Origin: Neoaquamicrobium sediminum
Lineage (GTDB): Bacteria; Pseudomonadota; Alphaproteobacteria; Rhizobiales; Rhizobiaceae
DNA: 64,000 nucleotides
Reading direction: 5' to 3'
Assembly (NCBI RefSeq): GCF_013240295.1
Contig: NZ_JABETK010000006.1
Span: 124,001 to 188,000, forward strand
Program-made: the position numbers and the translations under genes
The notes under the pieces: model-generated
Database searches by the model: none
Told to the model about the DNA's origin: nothing
What the model saw: the letters and a program-made list of their open reading frames with translations, nothing else
Part shown: piece after piece, positions 19,597 to 26,942 of the stretch
How the letters are laid out: the number at the start of each line of letters is the position of its first letter
How positions within the stretch are numbered: the first letter of the stretch is position 1

Positions 19597-19842
19597 ATGA
19601 CAGAAATCGAGACGCGCCCGATCCATCTTCGCCGCATCGATCCATCGCGGAACATGCGGCGCTTCTACGTGCTGGCCGTGCAGCCGACGCTGTTCGGCGG
19701 CGCGTCGGTGATCCGACATTGGGGACGGATCGGCACCAACGGGCAAGCCAAGATCGAGACCTTCGACCGGCCGGACGAGGCGGATGGCGCGTTCATGCGC
19801 CTTGCGCGCGCGAAGCGCCGGCGCGGGTACGCCGATCCCTGA
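19597..19842 (+). CDS. WGR domain protein
   Basis: An 81-residue protein made of little more than a WGR domain: SRNMRRFYVLAVQPTLFGGA, then the signature HWGRIGTNGQAKIETF and a basic end AKRRRGYADP. WGR domains occur in DNA-processing and PARP proteins and bind nucleic acid; free-standing copies are common on rhizobial plasmids. The ATG at 19597 is chosen because the domain begins directly after it; an upstream ATG at 19525 adds a basic extension. It is the only rightward gene between 15 and 38 kb. Confidence 0.8.
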   Translation: MTEIETRPIHLRRIDPSRNMRRFYVLAVQPTLFGGASVIRHWGRIGTNGQAKIETFDRPDEADGAFMRLARAKRRRGYADP

Positions 19843-19883
19843 GACCGGCGCGCGGGGCGTCCCCCGCCGGCGAGGACGGCGAA

Positions 19884-19905
19884 AGCCGCCCCTAGAAGGG
19901 CGGCT
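19884..19905 (-). terminator. Hairpin overlapping the stop codon of the 54-residue ORF
   Basis: AGCCGCCC and GGGCGGCT form an eight-base stem whose six-base loop contains the TAG stop codon of the small leftward gene; TTTC follows on the minus strand. A terminator that folds over the stop codon is unusual. Confidence 0.55.
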
Positions 19906-20056
19906 CGGCGCTCAGCTGGCCTTCGAGCTCGGCCCAGATCACCTCGCGCTCGGCCAGCGCCATCTCCAGCGCCTCCATGATCTCGCCGCGCTCCGTGCGG
20001 TCGACGGCGTTCCTGAGCTCGGCGCGCAGCTCCTCGATGTGCTGATCGATCGACAT
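19892..20056 (-). CDS. 54-residue acidic helical protein with its own leader repeat
   Basis: The frame MSIDQHIEELRAELRNAVDR continues through EIMEALEMALAEREVIWAEL to SAEPPF and a TAG stop. It is strongly acidic and heptad-like, so probably a short coiled coil. AAGGAGATGACCA precedes the ATG, and leader copy L5 stands directly upstream, exactly as for the larger array members; this is the main reason to accept so short a gene. Function unknown. Confidence 0.75.
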   Translation of the reverse strand: MSIDQHIEELRAELRNAVDRTERGEIMEALEMALAEREVIWAELEGQLSAEPPF

Positions 20057-20330
20057 TGGTCATCTCCTTGATTGTGGTGAAAGATGACGCCGGCGGTCAT
20101 GGGGGCCGGAGGGGTCAAGGAGCGCGAAGCGACCGGCGGAGCCGGCGAGTGGGGGAGCCGAAATGCGAACAGCATTTTGGGGGACCGCTCGTCCTTGAGG
20201 CCTTCGGGCCGCCATGGCACGATCGGACGATCTGAGCAGACATTCCCGGTCCCGGTTGAGCGCCCGTCCGGCGGCGCGACCATCACCGCGCCCGGTGTCG
20301 CGTCCGGCGACCCACGCCCGGTCCAGCACG
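20057..20330 (-). repeat. Leader repeat copy L5
   Basis: On the plus strand GTCAAGGAGCGCG (20113-20125) faces CGCTCGTCCTTGAGG (20185-20199). Inside is AAATGC-GAACA-GCATTT with flanking runs of five G, as in L2. Compared with L2 and L4 the inner pairs of the closing stem change from TCGCG/CGCGA to GAGCG/CGCTC, so both sides change together. The CTGACNTCCCAT box is present only in a degenerate form (CAGATCGTCCGAT). Confidence 0.68.
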
Positions 20331-20334
20331 GGAA

Positions 20335-20363
20335 AAGGCCCCGCCCTTTCGGGGCGGGGCCTT
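20335..20363 (-). terminator. Rho-independent terminator of ssb
   Basis: AAGGCCCCGCCC pairs perfectly with GGGCGGGGCCTT around a five-base loop. On the minus strand the stem is followed by TTTTCC, 12 bases past the ssb stop. Confidence 0.85.
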
Positions 20364-20375
20364 GCGATCGGGCCT

Positions 20376-20774
20376 TTAGAAGGGGATTTCGTCCGAATCC
20401 TCGGTCTGGCCGCCGGCGCGGTCGCGCTTGGGCCAGGCGATGAACTCGACGCGGTCGGCGAGGATCTCGGTGCCGTAGCGGTCATTGCCTTCCTTGTCCT
20501 TCCACTGGGTGTTGTGGATGCGCCCGAAGACCGCGACCTTCATGCCCTTGACGCAGTGCTTTTCCACCGTCTCTGCCTGGACGTTGAAGGACTTGATGCG
20601 GTGCCACTCGGTGTCCTGCTCGGCGTAGCCGTTCTCGCCCTTGACGACCTTGCCGTCGACGCGGCGCGGGCGGGAGGTGGCGAGGCGGAACACGGAGATC
20701 GTGGTCTTCTTGTTGACCCGGGTGGTCTCGGGGTCGTTGCCGATATTGCCGACGAGAAGTACGAAGTTGGTCAT
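20376..20774 (-). CDS. ssb: Single-stranded DNA-binding protein
   Basis: The 132-residue protein has the OB fold of bacterial SSB, opening MTNFVLLVGNIGNDPETTRV, with EWHRIKSFNVQAETVEKHCV and GRIHNTQWKDKEGNDRYGTE, and the acidic tip DSDEIPF that recruits repair and replication proteins. It is shorter than chromosomal SSB because the disordered linker is almost absent. Plasmid SSBs in leading regions coat incoming DNA and reduce SOS induction. GGAGACAGG precedes the ATG. A 650-base gap with a long inverted repeat lies upstream and a strong terminator downstream, so it is probably transcribed alone. Confidence 0.93.
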   Translation of the reverse strand: MTNFVLLVGNIGNDPETTRVNKKTTISVFRLATSRPRRVDGKVVKGENGYAEQDTEWHRIKSFNVQAETVEKHCVKGMKVAVFGRIHNTQWKDKEGNDRYGTEILADRVEFIAWPKRDRAGGQTEDSDEIPF

Positions 20775-21423
20775 TTCCTGTCTCCTTGGCTCGTCCGGGG
20801 GACCGTCCCTCCGAACAAGACCCGGCGACGGACGTCGGGAGGCGAGCGCACCGAAGCTTCCTTCAAAGAGCGAGGGAAACCCCGAAGGGCCGGGGTGGAG
20901 CGGGCAGGCGCGGCACGCGCCAACACGGCCCGGCCCGGAGGGGTTGCGGTCGGAAACCGAACGGCCGTAGGGGCTGTTTTTGTTTCGGAGGGCTGTCTTT
21001 CCCCGGGCGTTACCGGAGACGGGACGCCGACCAGAGGATCACCGCGGCACGATCGCTGCGGCCCGCACCGCTGGATCGACACGACCCATCGATCTGCGCC
21101 CCAGCGCGCACCTCTTCCCGGCTGCTACACGACTTGGCAGCGTCTTCGTCATCGGGCCCGAGCGCCGGCCGGGCAGGCAATCCGAACCCGGCACCGTCAC
21201 CACCCACCGGCATGGCACGAGGCGGGGGCGCACCCCAGCCAGGTGTGAAGCGTCGCGGACGGGGGTATCCGCACCACGCCGGACCGGACACCATGAAGAC
21301 CCGCCCGGCGCCGCGTCCTGGCCCCGCGTCATCGTCACACCCACCATCGCCTTCGCCGGCGACCGGAGCGGGGAAGCGGACATGGCGTTTCCGCCTATGG
21401 CCGCAAGGCCTGCCCCACTAGGG
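20775..21423 (-). promoter_or_regulatory. 649-base gap upstream of ssb with a long-range inverted repeat
   Basis: No frame here looks coding on either strand. The gene-proximal part has GACCGTCCCTCCGAAC (20801-20816), which can pair with GTTTCGGAGGGCTGTC (20982-20997) apart from short mismatches, enclosing about 165 bases with further small hairpins. This resembles the closing stems of the L2-L5 leaders in layout, not in sequence. From 21000 to 21423 I see no recognisable structure. Confidence 0.45.
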
Positions 21424-22485
21424 TCAGGCCGCCTTCCGGCGCGACCGTTCGGCGAGAAGCGCGTCATAGCGCCCGTGGATGGCGTCGCGGTCGAGGAAGC
21501 GCGAGCGAAAGCCGAACAGCGCCGTGACCTCGCGCCGGACAGAAGCGAGGATGTCGGCCTCGTCGTCGGTGAGCATGCGCGTGGGCCAGCCGCGGACATA
21601 GAGCATGGGCCGGGTGATGCGCCGTTCGGCTTCGATCCTGAGCCGCGCCCTTTCCTTTGCCGCGGCAAGCCCGTTGCGGTCCTCGCTGCCGAGGAGATGA
21701 GGCGCGATGTCGCCGAGCCACCGGCCGCCCTGGAACGCGAAGCTGCTGGCGATCTCGAGGGCCACCATGCGGCGATAGAGATCGTGGGACTCGGGCTGCG
21801 CCGCCGCGGCGATGAGATCGGGCAGGCTGGACATGATGCAGAAACGGCAGGAGACGCGGCTCATGCCGAACCGCCCATAGGCGGGATGCGGGTCGAGGCC
21901 GCGCCGGGTGATGGAGGAGAAGACTGCCTCCTCGCTCCAGTCGAGGAGCGGCCGCCAGGTCCAGATCCGGCCATCCCGGTCCGGATCGGCACTGTCGAGC
22001 CGCGCGCGCCGCCGGCTTTCGGCGCGCCTGACGCCGGTGACGTTGACGACGATCCGGCCGGGAAAGCGGCGCCTGAGCATCGCGGCGATGGGGTGGGACT
22101 TCATCTCCGAGGTACAGAAACGCATCGCCGGCGTGCTCCAGCACGGCACGAGCGTCACCGTCGCGAGGTCCTCGTAGCGGGCGACGCTCGATTGCCAGCG
22201 GCTTTCCCAGCGGGACATGAGGTCGCCGCGCTGCCGCCGCAGCACGACCAGCTCGAGCCCGAGATGATCGGCGAGGTCTTGGCAGTGCGGCAGGGAATCG
22301 CGCCACTCGACCGAGCCGAGGTCGGCGTGAACGAGAAGGCGCGGGCCGGCATGGCCCGCGCGGTCGAGGTGGTCGCAGACCTCCAGCGCGGCGGCCTGGC
22401 TATCCTTGCCGCCGGAAACGCCGATCGCGACGGGAGCATCCGTCGCGATCAGGCGCTCGATGGCGGGTGCGATGGCCAGCGCCAT
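21424..22485 (-). CDS. Phosphoadenosine phosphosulfate reductase-family protein (N-type ATP pyrophosphatase)
   Basis: The PP-loop VAIGVSGGKDSQAAAL near the N-terminus and the segment LLVHADLGSVEWRDSLPHCQ are typical of the PAPS reductase family. Cysteine motifs MRFCTSEMK and SCRFCIMSS follow and could bind an iron-sulfur cluster or zinc, as in DndC-like proteins. Such enzymes activate a substrate with ATP for sulfur or nucleotide transfer. The C-terminal 120 residues are arginine-rich. The start is the ATG at 22485, which overlaps the ardC stop as TGATG, so the two are coupled. Which molecule it modifies cannot be told from sequence; DNA or tRNA is possible. Confidence 0.83.
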   Translation of the reverse strand: MALAIAPAIERLIATDAPVAIGVSGGKDSQAAALEVCDHLDRAGHAGPRLLVHADLGSVEWRDSLPHCQDLADHLGLELVVLRRQRGDLMSRWESRWQSSVARYEDLATVTLVPCWSTPAMRFCTSEMKSHPIAAMLRRRFPGRIVVNVTGVRRAESRRRARLDSADPDRDGRIWTWRPLLDWSEEAVFSSITRRGLDPHPAYGRFGMSRVSCRFCIMSSLPDLIAAAAQPESHDLYRRMVALEIASSFAFQGGRWLGDIAPHLLGSEDRNGLAAAKERARLRIEAERRITRPMLYVRGWPTRMLTDDEADILASVRREVTALFGFRSRFLDRDAIHGRYDALLAERSRRKAA

Positions 22486-23413
22486 CACGCCGCCTCCGGC
22501 ATGGCATCGGCCTGCGATTGCAGGCCGTGCAGGAAGGTGACGGCGCGCTGCGCGTGCGCAGCGGCCTGGAAGATGGCGCGTTTGTCGTCGGCAAGCACCG
22601 TGAGCCAGCTTGCAAGATAGGCAGCGTGATCGGGCCGCGGCTCTAGTTCGGGCACGATGCCGAGATCGGCGCAGAGCAGCGCCGAGCCGATTTCCGCGAC
22701 CAGTTCCTCGCGGGCGCGCTCGCTGCGGTCCTTGCCATAGCGGCTGAGATCGCGGCCGACGCGCTTCGCAGCCGCCGTCCAGTGGACGCTTTCGTGGCTG
22801 AGGACCGCGACGTACGAGGCCGCATCGCGAAAACTCTCGAAGGGCGGCATCTGGATATGGTCGGTCGCCGGCGCATAGAAGGCCTTCGACCCGCCGTGCC
22901 GGATCACCGCGCCGGTATTGGCAAAGAACCGGTCGGCATGTTCGATCCGCTCTACCGGATCGAGGATCGACACGGGGCGGTGATGATAGTGCTCGGGCAG
23001 GCCGTCGATCTGCGCGACGTTGAAAACGCCATAGGCCCTGAGGAACGGGATGTCGCGCTCGACCTCGTCTCCGCGGGCGTCGGTCTCGGTCTTCGTGAAC
23101 CGGCTGGCGTAGATGACCGTGGTGCTGGTCTCGCCCTTGCGCACCTGCGCGCCGAGCTCGGCCGCCTGCCGATAGGTCATCCAGATCGGGGCGTCATAGC
23201 CGCGCTCCATGGCCTCGGACCACAACAGCAGCACGTTCATGCCTGAATAGGGCTCGCCATTGTGGCGAAGCGGCCTTGTGATACGGCCCGCCGCGTTGCC
23301 GGCGCTCCAGGGCTGCACCCAGGGGCGCACGCCCTCTTCGAGCTGGGCGACGATCCGCTCGGTTATCCGGGCATGGATATCGACGCGGGGCTCCTTTTCT
23401 CTTTCCTGCTCAT
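22485..23413 (-). CDS. ardC: ArdC-type antirestriction protein, apparent frameshift near the start
   Basis: ArdC proteins have an N-terminal ssDNA-binding domain and a C-terminal zincin-like metalloprotease domain, and protect incoming plasmid DNA from restriction. Here the first domain includes GRITRPLRHNGEPYSGMNVL and PIWMTYRQAAELGAQVRKGE; the second has the zinc motif LSHESVHW and the downstream glutamate in EELVAEIGSALL. The frame is open to VDIHARITERIVAQLEEGV but lacks an ATG. The ATG at 23413, with GGAGG upstream, is in the next frame and joins after one added G near 23390, giving MSRKEKREP. It is the first gene of a two-gene unit with the PAPS reductase-like gene. Confidence 0.9.
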
Positions 23414-23657
23414 TTCGCTGAACCTCCAGTTTTCGTGGTCGCGCCTATCGCGACCCCGTCACGGCGGTCCCTCGGCCGGGCCAGTCGGGGCGGGCGCACC
23501 CGAAGGGCCGGAACGCCAGTGGAGGACGGCGAAGCCGTTGCGCCCTGGTCCCGGGTCCGGCAGGAACCGCCGTCCGGGACGGGGCGGGATGCGCGCCCCT
23601 CTCATTCCCCTCCTCGCAGAGCCCCCCGGGGGCAGACTTGCGATGGGCGCGGGAAAA
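23414..23657 (-). promoter_or_regulatory. ardC leader with a long-range stem
   Basis: CCCCGTCACGGCGGT (23454-23468) pairs with ACCGCCGT and GACGGGG (23566-23584) to form 15 base pairs with a small bulge, enclosing about 100 bases. Next to it is the hairpin GTCGCG-CCTAT-CGCGAC (about 23438-23454). No gene is seen. Confidence 0.5.
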
Positions 23658-23679
23658 GCGCCCTGCCGAGGCAGGGCGC
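23658..23679 (-). terminator. Rho-independent terminator after the 61-residue gene
   Basis: GCGCCCTGCC pairs perfectly with GGCAGGGCGC around a two-base loop, and on the minus strand TTTT follows at once. Confidence 0.85.
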
Positions 23680-23702
23680 GATGGCGGGGAGGTCGGGGCG
23701 GT

Positions 23703-23888
23703 TCAGTGAACCGAGCTGGCGCCGGCGTGGGGGTCGTATTCGTAGAGGGCGACGACATCGGCATCGCCGAGCTCGTCGGCGGGCAGGACGCCGTATGTCC
23801 CGCCGGTGCGGAAGAGAATGACCGTGGTCATCAGGGTGCGGGCGAGGTTCCAGGCGTGCTTCTGGGCGAGTTCGAGATTGTGCGACAT
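23703..23888 (-). CDS. 61-residue conserved-looking small protein (function unknown)
   Basis: The frame MSHNLELAQKHAWNLARTLM, then TTVILFRTGGTYGVLPADEL, ends with ALYEYDPHAGASSVH. It has a ribosome-binding site (GGAGCC), its own terminator and a leader with a 12-base inverted repeat, so it is very probably expressed on its own. I do not recognise the family. It is too short for an enzyme; a small regulator or inhibitor would fit. Confidence 0.72.
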   Translation of the reverse strand: MSHNLELAQKHAWNLARTLMTTVILFRTGGTYGVLPADELGDADVVALYEYDPHAGASSVH

Positions 23889-24466
23889 GGCTGAGGCTCC
23901 ATCTTGCCGAGCGGGCCGATCCCGCTCGATGGCTCCGTCAGTGTCCGGCTCCGGTCGCGATCACCGCGCAGGCGCAGCCAAGCGGCCGCAGCTTGCTAGC
24001 GGACCCCTTGCGGGTTGATCGTGGAAGACCCGGAGCCGGACCAGGAAGCCATCACCAGAGAGCGGGATCGGACCGCGCCACGATGCAGCGCCGATGCCAT
24101 GCCCAATTCGGACGCTGGCCATGCGCGGTTGCGGACCTGCCGATGAGCCCTCGGTCTCGCCGCCCAAGCCGGTCACGGTTCACGCACCGCCGCCAGCCCG
24201 CCAACGGGACCATGGAGGGATCGGGTGCGCCTCACCGCCAGGATCGGCGCGGCGCGCCGCCGTCCTGATCGCCGCGGCGTCCCCGCGCGGAGACGGGGCA
24301 GGGACCGGTCCGGTCAGCTCGACCGTGCCGAAATCATTATCTATGTCAGGGGTCTATTCGTCGATGGCGATCCAGCAGGGCGCCGCGCCGGCGCCAGATT
24401 TCCGGCTTGCTCAGGGCCAGCCAGCGGAAATGGAGCGGAGCCGAAGCCCCGCTCCGGTATCGGGCG
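23889..24466 (-). promoter_or_regulatory. 578-base gap with inverted repeats, no gene supported
   Basis: Upstream of the 61-residue gene are the hairpin GAGCGGG-CCGAT-CCCGCTC (23909-23927) and the perfect inverted repeat GTCCGGCTCCGG (23943-23954) / CCGGAGCCGGAC (24030-24041), which encloses 75 bases. The rest, to the terminator at 24432-24455, shows no structure or coding frame I can defend. Confidence 0.5.
24432..24455 (-). terminator. Terminator of the 24467 gene
   Basis: GGAGCGGAGC and GCCCCGCTCC form a ten-base stem with one mismatch and a CGAA loop, 12 bases past the stop codon; ATTTCC follows on the minus strand. Confidence 0.65.
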
Positions 24467-25054
24467 TCAGCCGAATGCGGCCATCTGCATCTCAGCGACC
24501 TTGCGGTCGAGCGTCCGGCCGGGGTTTTCGACGGCCCGCTCATAGGGCTTCCAGCGCTCGCCCACGACATGTTCGTAGCCGGAGACGGCGCCCTCGGCCG
24601 CCATCAGCAGGGCGTGCGACTGCAGGCACATGTCGGCGGCGAACTCTCGCTTGCGGTCGGCCGCACTGTCAAACCCGACCGGACCGTCGCGGTCCTCGTC
24701 GCGCGCGTCGTTTTCGAGCCGGCTGCTCGCGGCCCGGGCCTCGCTCACGGCCCGGCTGTAGAATTGGCCGGCGCCGAAGGCGGAACCGACATAGGCGCCG
24801 ACGATCCGCTGGAGGTGGATCTGCATGGCGCGCTCGCCTACGCCTTCGCTCATGGCGTCGGCCGTCTCGACGATCATCCGGCGGTGCAGCTCGCGCACGC
24901 CGTCGCTGTCGACGGACTGCCGTGCGAAGATCTCGGCGATGTGGGCGGCCAGGGCCGCATCCGGGCAGCAGTGCCGGATCATCTCGAGCGTGGTGGCCTT
25001 GCGCCGCTCGACGGTCCTCGCGGGCTGACGGGGTGCGCGTGCGGGTTTTGTCAT
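24467..25054 (-). CDS. Hypothetical protein of 195 residues
   Basis: A soluble, largely helical protein. The N-terminus is basic (MTKPARAPRQPARTVERRKA). It is followed by LEMIRHCCPDAALAAHIAEI and later VGAYVGSAFGAGQFYSRAVS, and ends KVAEMQMAAFG. The ATG at 25054 is chosen over upstream frames because AAAGGAAAGGG precedes it and the leader inverted repeat lies just beyond. I do not recognise the family. The basic tail could contact nucleic acid. Confidence 0.72.
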   Translation of the reverse strand: MTKPARAPRQPARTVERRKATTLEMIRHCCPDAALAAHIAEIFARQSVDSDGVRELHRRMIVETADAMSEGVGERAMQIHLQRIVGAYVGSAFGAGQFYSRAVSEARAASSRLENDARDEDRDGPVGFDSAADRKREFAADMCLQSHALLMAAEGAVSGYEHVVGERWKPYERAVENPGRTLDRKVAEMQMAAFG

Positions 25055-25551
25055 GGGAGTACCCTTTCCTTTCGCTTGTCCCGAAGGCCAAGACCGGCCC
25101 GTGCCGGCCCTCCCTTCGGGCGCGGTCACGAAAACCGGCGGAAAGACGGGCGCTTCAGGGTCCGGGTCCGCCAGATCGAGCGATGGCGGGCTGCGGACAA
25201 GCAGGGCTGGATAGCCCTCGCGCGGGACGCGGCCCGCCATTGCCGAGAGCGGCGGGCACCGGCCGCCCCCGGCGCGCCAGCGGCCTTGAAGCGAACGGCC
25301 GCCGGTTTAGACCGCAGCCAGAACCGAAGGGAGGGCCGGCACGGGTTCGATTGCCAAAAAGGGACGGGCAACAGGAGAGGATCGCTCTCGACATGCCGCC
25401 GTGCCGCCCCGGCCAGCTCCAGGCCGCTGCGAGGAAAACCACATCGGTCCCGAAAATGATCGCGCGCGCCCGGACGTCTGCCGCAATCGAACTCGATCCA
25501 GACCGCGCAGGATCGATAGGAGATGGCTGTGATGCGCCCGACGCGCGCCGG
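25055..25551 (-). repeat. Leader with a 22-base perfect inverted repeat at 25098-25119 and 25324-25345
   Basis: The arm at 25098-25119 (it includes GTGCCGGCCCTCCCTTCGG) has an exact reverse complement at 25324-25345 (it includes CCGAAGGGAGGGCCGGCAC), with 204 bases between. This is the longest perfect inverted repeat I found. There is no obvious target-site duplication outside the arms, so a miniature transposon is not supported. It stands upstream of the 24467-25054 gene. No gene is seen here; 25346-25551 holds nothing I can name. Confidence 0.75.
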
Positions 25552-25878
25552 TCAGGCGGACTGTGTCGATGCCTTCCAGACGTCCGGCCGCCACGCCTGG
25601 ATCAGCGCTTCGATCTCGGCGCGGTACTCGGTGGGATAGACGGCCTCCGGCTGCCGGGCGAGCCAGGAGAAGACAGTCGCCATCGCCTCGGCGAGTTCGC
25701 GCTCGACGGCAAAGAGATCGGTGAGATCGAAGCGCCCGAGGCTCGCCTGGTTCCACCAGGCAAGGATGAAGTCAGCCACCCTCTTGGCCTGTCCGGTGTC
25801 GCTGCGCGCGACATCGAGCAGACGCTCGAAGGCGAACCGCGTCTCAAGGTCCATGCCGGATCCCGATGCCTCGCTCAT
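25552..25878 (-). CDS. Small protein, DUF7673-like
   Basis: The 108-residue protein has the core RLLDVARSDTGQAKRVADFI followed by LAWWNQASLGRFDLTDLFAV and ends in a YPTEYRAEIEALIQAWRPDV segment. The pattern 'DTGQ...RVA.FLLAWWN....GGFDLTDLW' is one I associate with DUF7673 proteins of proteobacterial plasmids, from memory. The ATG at 25878 is preferred over upstream arginine-rich extensions. Function unknown. Confidence 0.7.
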   Translation of the reverse strand: MSEASGSGMDLETRFAFERLLDVARSDTGQAKRVADFILAWWNQASLGRFDLTDLFAVERELAEAMATVFSWLARQPEAVYPTEYRAEIEALIQAWRPDVWKASTQSA

Positions 25879-25909
25879 CGCAGAAGCTCCCTGTGCTGTT
25901 CGCGTGACC

Positions 25910-26137
25910 TTACAGCCGAGGGCGGCGCAATGCACGCGCCGGCTTCCGCGCCCGTCCGGCGACGCCCCGGACGGCATTGCGGGCGTCGGCCACCGTGTCG
26001 AAGCCCATCACGCCGCAATCATCGTAGAAGAAGTGGCCGGGAAGAAGCGTGACGATGATGCCGTTGCCGATATCGCGTTCGTCGTCCCAGTGCTCGACAA
26101 GCGGATGGTCGGGGCCAGGACGCGCGGCCCGGGTCAT
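25910..26137 (-). CDS. 75-residue small protein (function unknown)
   Basis: The frame MTRAARPGPDHPLVEHWDDE, then GNGIIVTLLPGHFFYDDCGV and GFDTVADARNAVRGVAGRAR, has a regular folded-protein composition and lies tightly between two other leftward genes (13 bases after the 26151 gene). The last 15 residues are very basic. No family is recognised. Confidence 0.65.
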   Translation of the reverse strand: MTRAARPGPDHPLVEHWDDERDIGNGIIVTLLPGHFFYDDCGVMGFDTVADARNAVRGVAGRARKPARALRRPRL

Positions 26138-26150
26138 TGTCCGCTCTCGG

Positions 26151-26570
26151 CTATTCCGCCGCCGGCATCCGCGCCGGGCGTTGCCCGGTGGCGTCATGGA
26201 CGATATTGTCGGCCCGCCCGAGCACGGTCAAAGCGCGCGGGAGCCAATGCGCAAACTGGTCGCGGGACAGCCCCATGACCCGCGCCGGCTCCTTCAGGAC
26301 CTCGACAAGGTCGTCGAAGAGATCGGCCTTGCGCGCGAGCGCCTCGTCGAACTGTTCGGGGATGGCGAGGCTAGGGCCGGAACCATCGGTTTCGCCCTTC
26401 CAGATGCCGGTGACATAGGTGGCGCCGGACGTCTCGTGATCCTCCTTGCCGCCTGTCCAGTCCTCGTCGTCCAAGGCGAGCGCGCAGGCCTCCTCGAGAG
26501 TGGGGGCTTGATAGGTTTGCTGACGATAGATGGGCAGCCTGTAGGTGGTCTCGATCGTGTAGCGGGGCAT
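26151..26570 (-). CDS. Hypothetical protein of 139 residues
   Basis: The protein opens MPRYTIETTYRLPIYRQQTY with QAPTLEEACALALDDEDW, a layout common in small plasmid proteins of rhizobia. It continues with ATYVTGIWKGETDG and a helical C-terminus. A ribosome-binding site GGAGGGC stands five bases before the ATG at 26570. It belongs to a leftward run (28298 to 25552) with short spacings. Function unknown. Confidence 0.78.
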   Translation of the reverse strand: MPRYTIETTYRLPIYRQQTYQAPTLEEACALALDDEDWTGGKEDHETSGATYVTGIWKGETDGSGPSLAIPEQFDEALARKADLFDDLVEVLKEPARVMGLSRDQFAHWLPRALTVLGRADNIVHDATGQRPARMPAAE

Positions 26571-26612
26571 CTCGCCCTCCTTTGCTATTGCGGTAGTGGT
26601 GAAAAGCCAGGG

Positions 26613-26942
26613 TCAGGCGGCGCGCGCGACGCCGCGCGTGAGGCGGGACTGCAGGACGGCGATCGCCTTGTCCTGGCGCGCCAGTTTGCGCGTGAGCGCA
26701 TCGATCTCGTGCTGGCGCTCCGCGGTGATGGCGGCAAGGTTGGAGCGATACCGTTCGAGGAACGCGGCAGGTTCGGGCGCCTTGCCCCGCCGATAGCCGG
26801 CGTGCTTGCGCCCGATCAGCGGGATCATGGCGGTCATCCGCCGGGTGATCTGGCGCTCGATCATGGTGAGCTGGTGCTGCGTCTGCCGGCGGGCGTCCTC
26901 CATGCGCGAGAGCCGCCGGTCGAGCTCGGAGGAAGAGGTCAT
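26613..26942 (-). CDS. Basic coiled-coil protein of 109 residues
   Basis: MTSSSELDRRLSRMEDARRQ leads into long helices (TQHQLTMIERQITRRMTAMI, YRSNLAAITAERQHEIDALT) with many charged residues, consistent with a coiled coil. The ATG at 26942 overlaps the stop of the DUF7007 gene as ATGA, so it is co-translated with it. Function unknown. Confidence 0.78.
   Translation of the reverse strand: MTSSSELDRRLSRMEDARRQTQHQLTMIERQITRRMTAMIPLIGRKHAGYRRGKAPEPAAFLERYRSNLAAITAERQHEIDALTRKLARQDKAIAVLQSRLTRGVARAA

Noticed and set aside
19404..19655. Minus-strand frame containing FIVVMGVRDRSRRGRMSAFG
   Set aside because: It has no convincing start or ribosome-binding site and overlaps the start of the WGR gene in antisense. 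It may be a decayed repeat.
15661..20330. Integron-like cassette array with attC sites
   Set aside because: The repeats lie upstream, not downstream, of each gene, and no GTTRRRY core sites or integron integrase were found.
15661..20330. CRISPR array
   Set aside because: The repeats are few, long, and spaced by whole genes; there are no short regular spacers or cas genes.
25098..25345. Miniature inverted-repeat transposon
   Set aside because: No target-site duplication flanks the arms and no related transposase was recognised in the window.
24094..26052. 652-residue open frame on the plus strand
   Set aside because: It is arginine-rich, crosses two leftward genes and the 22-base inverted repeat, and lacks any motif.
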